The notes below the pieces were generated by a model. The model ran no database searches. It worked only from the letters and a program-made list of their open reading frames with translations, and was not told the origin of the DNA. Of a DNA stretch of 9,476 nt, positions 5,557-9,476 are shown in pieces. A program made the position numbers and the translations under genes. The DNA is from an uncultured Anaerolineales bacterium (GTDB lineage: Bacteria; Chloroflexota; Anaerolineae; Anaerolineales; Villigracilaceae), in contig CALFXA010000226.1 of assembly GCA_937928015.1 (NCBI GenBank), positions 1 to 9,476 of the forward strand. The letters run 5' to 3'. Positions within the stretch are counted from its first letter, which is position 1. Every line of letters starts with the position of its first letter.

Positions 5557-6891
5557 ATGTCAGAAGTTGCATTAACCATAGATTTCAACACGGGCCTGGC
5601 GGCCATCGCCATCCTTCTTTTTCTAAACAGTATCCTCGCCATGGCGGAGACGGCGTTGCTTTCGGCGCGCAAGGCCCGCCTGCAAAATCAAAGCAACCAG
5701 GGGGACCTGCGCGCGGCATCCGCGCTCAAACTGACCGAAAACCCGAACCAGTTTCTTTCAGTGATTCAGATCGGCATCACATCCATCGACCTGCTGGTGG
5801 GTGCGCTGACAGGCGCCACCCTGGGCCTGTGGATCAACACCCAGTTGGATCATTTCCCCGTGCTCGAACCATATAGCGAAATCATCGGCCTGCTGGTGGG
5901 CGTGCTACCCGTGACCTATGTGTCGCTGGTACTGGGCGAACTGGTACCCAAACGCCTGGCCATGCGCAATCCCGAGGGCATCTCGTCGATGGTGGCAGGG
6001 CCGATGACCTTTTTCTCGGTGATCTTCTCGCCAATCGTGCGCCTGCTCAGTTTTTCGACCGAGAGCGTATTGCGGCTGATGGGAGTGAAACCATCCGAAG
6101 ACCCACCCGTAACCGAAGAAGAAATCCAACTGTTGATCGACCAGGGGACGCAGGCGGGCGTGTTCGAAGAGTCCGAACAGGACATGGTCGAGGGCGTGTT
6201 CAGTCTGGGCGACCAGCGCGTGTACTCGCTGATGACCCCGCGCACCGACATCGTCTGGCTGGACATCAACGACTCGCCCCGCGAGATTCTGCAAAAGATC
6301 GCCGAAAGCGAGTTCTCGCGTTTCCCCGTCTGCGACGGCAGCCTGGACAAGGTGCTGGGCATCGTCAAGGCGCGCGATTTGCTCGTGCAGAGTCTGGCAG
6401 GCGAGGCGCTCAACCTGAAGGAGAAAGTGCGTCCCGCGCTGTATATCCCTGAAACCAGTTTCGCCTCGCGCGCGCTGGAAATCTTCAAGGAACAGAATCG
6501 CGAGTTGATGCTGGTTATCGACGAGTTCGGCAGCCTGCAAGGCATCCTGACCCTGAACGACATCATCGAGGAGATTGTCGGCGACTTCGAAGTGGAGCCC
6601 CAGGCCACCCAACGGCAGGACGGTTCCTGGCTGTTGGATGGCATGTTGTCCATCGACGACTTCAAGGAGATCTTCAACCTGCGCACCATGCCGCACGAGA
6701 CAGAATATGAGACCCTGAGCGGATTCATGATGACCACGTTGGGGCGCGTCCCCCAGCCCGCCGACGAATTCGAGTGGAACACCCTGACCTTCGAGGTCAT
6801 GGACATGGACGGCAATCGCGTAGACAAGGTGTTGGTCACTACGCTGGCCAGCCGCACGGCCAACAAAGCCGAACCCGAGGAAAAGCCATGA
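5557..6891 (+). CDS. CorC/HlyC-family CBS-domain membrane protein (CNNM-type transporter family)
   Basis: 444 residues with the standard three-part architecture. An N-terminal CNNM/DUF21 membrane domain (about 10-195) contains MAETALLSARKARL (29-42) and LGELVPKRLA (126-135). A pair of CBS domains (about 220-345) includes LMTPRTDIVWLD (225-236), FPVCD, LGIVKARDLL (277-286) and VIDEFGSLQGILTLNDI (330-346). A CorC/HlyC C-terminal domain (about 355-438) includes GSWLLDGMLSIDDF and ETLSGFMMTTLGRVP. Relatives are linked to Mg2+ or Co2+ export and resistance, with the CBS pair binding ATP-Mg; the old 'hemolysin' name is not a good guide to function. ATG 5557 has no close Shine-Dalgarno; the nearest lies in the loop of a hairpin about 17 nt upstream. 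The stop overlaps the next start by 4 bp. The family is certain; the transported ion is not determined. Confidence 0.92.
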   Translation: MSEVALTIDFNTGLAAIAILLFLNSILAMAETALLSARKARLQNQSNQGDLRAASALKLTENPNQFLSVIQIGITSIDLLVGALTGATLGLWINTQLDHFPVLEPYSEIIGLLVGVLPVTYVSLVLGELVPKRLAMRNPEGISSMVAGPMTFFSVIFSPIVRLLSFSTESVLRLMGVKPSEDPPVTEEEIQLLIDQGTQAGVFEESEQDMVEGVFSLGDQRVYSLMTPRTDIVWLDINDSPREILQKIAESEFSRFPVCDGSLDKVLGIVKARDLLVQSLAGEALNLKEKVRPALYIPETSFASRALEIFKEQNRELMLVIDEFGSLQGILTLNDIIEEIVGDFEVEPQATQRQDGSWLLDGMLSIDDFKEIFNLRTMPHETEYETLSGFMMTTLGRVPQPADEFEWNTLTFEVMDMDGNRVDKVLVTTLASRTANKAEPEEKP

Positions 6892-7346
6892 AACAAGGTA
6901 CCTTCTCATACGATGTGTTCATCGCTGCCCCGCCCGAGGTGGTGATCCCCTTCCTGGCGGACCTGCGCAACCAATCCAAATTTCACCCGCTGATCGTCAA
7001 CATCGAGGAAGCGCCCGCGCCCGAGGGCGTCTTGCGCCGCTACCTGATCACGGACCAGTTGCCGCTCGGCCCCTTCCGCTTCAAAATCGTCTATCGCGCC
7101 GATGTGTTGCGCGTCACCGAACGCGAGGTGCTGACCGAGGCTTACCAGTCGCCGCAGACCTATGTCACCAACCAGACCACCTGCGTCCCCGAAGGGACGG
7201 GCACCCGCTTCACAGAGACCGTTACGCTCAAGTCCCCCGATCTGTTGTTCGGGTATGCCTTCAGCCAGGCCAAGTCGGCCCACGCGGAACTGGTCCAAAA
7301 GATCAAGCGCGGCATCGAAGCCGAACAAACAGGCCCCGTCCGCTGA
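6888..7346 (+). CDS. SRPBCC/START-fold protein (polyketide cyclase/dehydrase-like)
   Basis: 152 residues, the usual size of a single SRPBCC domain. It starts with the typical beta strand FSYDVFIAAPPEVVIPFLADLRN (residues 6-28), where xxAPPExVxxFLxD is the helix-grip entry motif. Mid-strand segments (RYLITDQLPLGPFRFKIVYRADV) follow, and it ends in a long amphipathic helix (AKSAHAELVQKIKRGIE). Such proteins form a hydrophobic cavity and bind lipids or other small apolar ligands; the ligand cannot be read from the sequence. ATG 6888 overlaps the upstream stop (ATGA) with GAGG at 6875-6880 region as ribosome binding site, so it is co-translated with the CorC-like gene. A longer in-frame reading from 6774 would run inside the upstream gene and is not used. 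Confidence 0.8.
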   Translation: MKQGTFSYDVFIAAPPEVVIPFLADLRNQSKFHPLIVNIEEAPAPEGVLRRYLITDQLPLGPFRFKIVYRADVLRVTEREVLTEAYQSPQTYVTNQTTCVPEGTGTRFTETVTLKSPDLLFGYAFSQAKSAHAELVQKIKRGIEAEQTGPVR

Positions 7347-7361
7347 TTTCCGAATCGGAAA
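7347..7361. repeat. short palindrome after the SRPBCC gene
   Basis: TTTCCGA-A-TCGGAAA directly follows the stop codon (TGA 7344-7346). Folded as RNA it would have about 5 bp with a 5-nt loop and no T tract, so it is at best a weak terminator. Its GAATCGGAA (7352-7360) is identical to 1030-1038 in the wecB minisatellite, suggesting a shared origin. Confidence 0.45.
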
Positions 7362-7400
7362 CAGACCAAACCGCGCACAAAAATCCCATTTCTGTTCGAT

Positions 7401-7408
7401 GGTATAAT
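7401..7408 (+). promoter_or_regulatory. -10 promoter element of the LysM gene, probably leaderless
   Basis: GGTATAAT (TATAAT 7403-7408) is followed by 10 nt (ccccgcccgt) and then ATG 7419. Transcription would begin about 3-5 nt before the start codon, and no Shine-Dalgarno is present in that stretch. The same octamer precedes the gene at 1610. No good -35 is visible. Confidence 0.65.
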
Positions 7409-7418
7409 CCCCGCCCGT

Positions 7419-8582
7419 ATGAGCCCTGAAAACGTCTCACAACAAAAAACAAAAATCTGCCCGACCTGCGGCACCCGCCTGAGCGAAAACGCCACGCGCT
7501 GCCTGGTCTGCGGCACGGACTTGGGCGCCAAAGCCGAGCCGAAAGCCGTCAAGAAGGCCGAAAAGGCCGTCCAGGCCTCGCGCATGCCCGAGGTCACACT
7601 CAGCCTGCCGCTCGTGGCGGCTTTGGTGGTCTTATTGCTCGCCATCGGTGCGGTTGTGGTGTACTTCATGCTAAAGACAACGGGCCAGGTGATTCCCCCC
7701 ACGGAAGTCCCCAGCCCCACCTTTACCCCCACCACCAGCCCGACTCCCACCGAGACGCTCATCCCCACGGCCGTCCCCACTTTCACGATTCAGCCACCTT
7801 TCGAATACGTGATCAAGACAGGCGATACCTGCAACGGAATTGCTTACACCTTCGGCGTCTCTTCGCAAAGCATCATCATCCTGAACAACCTGTCCAGCCA
7901 ATGCACCGACCTGGTGGTTGGGCGCACACTGAAGATCCCTTTCCCGACCGCCACACCCGCTCCGTTGCCCACCAATACCCCCTTGGCTGCCACACAGACC
8001 ATGCTAGCCTGTGACCGCGTGGTGGTAACGGTACAGGAAAATGACTCGCTTTCCAGCATCGCCGCCAACTATGGCGTGCCAATGCAGGCAATCAAGGATT
8101 ACAACGGCCTCCCGACCGACAACGTGTTCATCGGCCAATCTCTGACCATCCCGCTGTGCGCGCGCGCCGCCACCGCTGGACCGACGCCGACCGCCACCAT
8201 CCCGCCGCCCTATCCCGCCCCGAACCTGCTCCTGCCCGCCGACGGCGCAGCCTTCAACCTGGCCGCCGACGTCGTGACCCTGCAGTGGGCCTCGGTCGGT
8301 ACCTTGCGCGAGGGCGAAGCCTACCAGGTCATCGTCGAGGATGTGACCGGTGACCAGGGCTCTCGTCTGACCCGATATGTAACCGACACAAAGTTGATCA
8401 TCCCTACCTCCTTCCGCCCGAAGGACAACATGGCGCACATCCTGCGCTGGTGGGTGGTCCCCGTCCGCCAGACAGGCACGGACGAGCAAAACAATGCCGT
8501 GTACACACCTTCGGGTGCGGCCAGCGAAAAGTGGGTCTTCTCGTGGGTCGGGGTGGTCGTCCAAGACACACCGTCTCAATAA
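7419..8582 (+). CDS. membrane-anchored LysM protein with N-terminal zinc ribbon
   Basis: 387 residues. Order of parts: a zinc ribbon C14-x2-C17 ... C28-x2-C31 (CPTCG, CLVCG); a Lys/Ala-rich basic stretch (36-52); one membrane helix (about 60-84); a Pro/Thr-rich linker (91-125); a first LysM domain (about 129-174, YVIKTGDTCNGIAYTFGV...LKIPFP); a Pro/Thr spacer; a second LysM (about 200-246, VTVQENDSLSSIAANYGV...SLTIPL); a third Pro/Thr spacer; and a C-terminal beta-rich domain (about 265-380, NLLLPADGA... LRWWVVPV) resembling an FnIII/Ig fold. LysM binds N-acetylglucosamine-containing glycans, so the outer part probably contacts the wall, with the zinc ribbon in the cytoplasm. Cys138/162 and Cys198/247 could form disulfides. 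No catalytic domain is seen. The start is the only suitable ATG, just after a TATAAT box; a strong terminator follows. Domain calls are firm, the biological role is inferred. Confidence 0.88.
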   Translation: MSPENVSQQKTKICPTCGTRLSENATRCLVCGTDLGAKAEPKAVKKAEKAVQASRMPEVTLSLPLVAALVVLLLAIGAVVVYFMLKTTGQVIPPTEVPSPTFTPTTSPTPTETLIPTAVPTFTIQPPFEYVIKTGDTCNGIAYTFGVSSQSIIILNNLSSQCTDLVVGRTLKIPFPTATPAPLPTNTPLAATQTMLACDRVVVTVQENDSLSSIAANYGVPMQAIKDYNGLPTDNVFIGQSLTIPLCARAATAGPTPTATIPPPYPAPNLLLPADGAAFNLAADVVTLQWASVGTLREGEAYQVIVEDVTGDQGSRLTRYVTDTKLIIPTSFRPKDNMAHILRWWVVPVRQTGTDEQNNAVYTPSGAASEKWVFSWVGVVVQDTPSQ

Positions 8583-8599
8583 ATGATTGATGCTCTTTC

Positions 8600-8633
8600 A
8601 GCCCGCTGGCTAGTCCAGCGGGCTTTTCTTTTT
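8600..8633 (+). terminator. intrinsic terminator of the LysM gene
   Basis: AGCCCGCTGG (8600-8609) and CCAGCGGGCT (8615-8624) form a 10-bp GC-rich stem with a 5-nt loop (ctagt), followed by TTTTCTTTTT (8624-8633). It lies 18 nt after the stop codon. Confidence 0.92.
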
Positions 8634-8643
8634 CCAAAATCTC

Positions 8644-8671
8644 TTGACAAAAAGACAGGAATGAGTAAAAT
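8644..8671 (+). promoter_or_regulatory. sigma-70-type promoter of the regulator gene
   Basis: TTGACA (8644-8649), a 16-nt spacer and TAAAAT (8666-8671). This is the only promoter in the window with a perfect -35 consensus. It stands directly after the upstream terminator; transcription should begin near 8678. Confidence 0.75.
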
Positions 8672-8703
8672 ATTCATTGTATTCAATTTATTGAATAATT
8701 CAA
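8672..8703. promoter_or_regulatory. candidate operator: overlapping inverted repeats at the transcription start
   Basis: ATTCAA (8681-8686), TTTA and TTGAAT (8691-8696) make a perfect 6-bp-arm inverted repeat; TTGAAT, A and ATTCAA (8698-8703) make a second one sharing the middle arm. A further near-half-site ATTCAT lies at 8672-8677. The array covers the predicted transcription start, where a bound repressor would block transcription. TTCAA/TTGAA half-sites resemble known ArsR/SmtB operators, which fits the downstream gene, although AT-richness raises the chance of coincidence. Confidence 0.55.
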
Positions 8704-8718
8704 TTTCTGGAGTACCTC

Positions 8719-9476
8719 ATGGCCCCCTTCGCCCTCAAACTCGAAAAAAGTGTTCAACCAACAGAAGTCAACGTTTCGCTGGAACCCGCCTCGAATGGGT
8801 TTATCAGCTTGATGCTGGCTGCCAAGAATGACCAAGACCCTGGAATCCACGAATGGGCCCGCCGCTTCCGCGACAATCTTTCGAGCGAAGAAATCTTCCG
8901 ACATAAACTGGTGATGATCGGCCTGCACTATGCGGTTGTCCCTGAAAAGCAACATGAGTCCTTCCCTGCTTATATCGACTGGCTGGAGGGTCAACCTGCG
9001 TCCGTGCTGCGTGAACGACTCTTGAAGGCCTATGCGGAGATCTGCCTCATCGAGCCGAAGCCTGCCGCCCCTCAACCCGTGAACTGGGACGAGATCCTGT
9101 CTTCGGCAGGGAATTACATCGAGTTTCTAAAGAGCCGCTTCGGTGAAGATCACATAGACGTGGAAGTCGAGACCCGCGCCTACGGTTATGTGCTCGATCC
9201 CGCGGCGATGAAACAACTGTTGGTCAGTCACATGCGTTGGGCGTGGAAAAACCACTTCGAAGCGGAGTGGAAACGGGTCCAGCCAATGTTGGAAGATTCG
9301 GTCAGGGCCTTCCAGAAAGCCGACATGAGCGGGATGTCGCGCCTCGACATGGCGCGCTTTATCACGGGCCAGGAGTTGGAAGAGACGCATTGGAACCAGG
9401 TTTTCGAAAAGTCAGAGAAGGTAGTGTTTATCCCGAACGCCCATATTGGACCGTACCTGCAACGAGTATATAGCGA
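8719..9476 (+). CDS. probable ArsR-type transcriptional regulator, N-terminal part (3' truncated by window)
   Basis: The frame is open for 252 codons and runs off the window end. ATG 8719 has GGAG at 8709-8712 with 6-nt spacing and a consensus-like promoter upstream. The visible part is soluble and largely alpha-helical and acidic/aromatic (for example DPGIHEWARRFRDNL at about 41-55, and MRWAWKNHFEAEWKRVQPML in the region near residue 172-191). It ends with VVFIPNAHIGPYLQRVY (about 236-252). From memory, this layout, with a long helical sensor region and a VFxPxxHIGPY segment ahead of a C-terminal winged helix, is that of large ArsR-type regulators in Chloroflexota. The DNA-binding domain itself would lie outside the window, so the call is inference, helped by the operator-like repeats in front of the gene. 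What it senses is unknown. Confidence 0.55.
   Translation, partial: MAPFALKLEKSVQPTEVNVSLEPASNGFISLMLAAKNDQDPGIHEWARRFRDNLSSEEIFRHKLVMIGLHYAVVPEKQHESFPAYIDWLEGQPASVLRERLLKAYAEICLIEPKPAAPQPVNWDEILSSAGNYIEFLKSRFGEDHIDVEVETRAYGYVLDPAAMKQLLVSHMRWAWKNHFEAEWKRVQPMLEDSVRAFQKADMSGMSRLDMARFITGQELEETHWNQVFEKSEKVVFIPNAHIGPYLQRVYS

Noticed and set aside
6774..6887. Earlier start for the SRPBCC gene at 6774
   Set aside because: It would overlap 118 nt of the CorC-like coding region with an unrelated Arg/Gln-rich sequence; ATG 6888 with ATGA coupling and a GAGG site is far better.
5905..6909. Two long minus-strand frames opposite the CorC-like gene
   Set aside because: Both overlap a gene of certain identity and show no recognisable motif or ribosome binding site.

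Overview
The window looks like chromosomal DNA from a GC-rich Chloroflexota bacterium, most likely class Anaerolineae. This is inferred from the kinds of proteins present: a secreted protein with 'QYFxxARxE' repeats, a zinc-ribbon/TM/Pro-Thr-linker/LysM protein, and a prohibitin-like SPFH protein with a Pro/Thr tail. Genes are closely packed. Several start just downstream of GGTATAAT-type -10 boxes, two of them with almost no leader. No mobile element, CRISPR array, rRNA or tRNA was seen.

Layout. (1) 1-1564: the 3' end of a UDP-ManNAc dehydrogenase gene (wecC-like) overlaps by 4 bp a complete non-hydrolysing UDP-GlcNAc 2-epimerase (wecB). Together they would convert UDP-GlcNAc to UDP-ManNAcA for a surface polysaccharide. 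(2) 1610-2551: a secreted repeat protein of unknown function, ended by a hairpin terminator shared with (3) a convergent minus-strand gene, 2599-3273, encoding a PyrK-like [2Fe-2S] protein without a recognisable NAD-binding glycine motif. (4) 3351-4331: a membrane-anchored SPFH/prohibitin-family protein. (5) 4387-5448: selD, selenophosphate synthetase. (6) 5557-7346: a two-gene unit of a CorC/HlyC-type CBS membrane protein and an SRPBCC-fold protein. (7) 7419-8582: a LysM protein ended by a strong terminator. (8) 8719-end: the 5' part of a probable ArsR-type regulator with a consensus-like promoter and an overlapping set of inverted repeats.

The most notable observation is in selD. Conventional reading starts at 4537 and gives a protein without its catalytic N-terminus. 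The same frame continues upstream through one in-frame TGA (4450-4452) to a TTG start at 4387 with a Shine-Dalgarno. The TGA falls where SelD has its catalytic Cys/Sec, three codons before the conserved Lys. It is followed by tandem hairpins, and the loop region of the second (GCAGGTTCTGC) closely resembles the E. coli fdhF SECIS core. SelD here is therefore most likely itself a selenoprotein, which implies that the organism decodes UGA as selenocysteine.

A second theme is a small dispersed sequence family built on TCGGAAGTC/GAATCGGAA. It occurs as an in-frame minisatellite inside wecB, as a perfect 14-bp-stem hairpin ahead of selD, and as a short palindrome after the SRPBCC gene.
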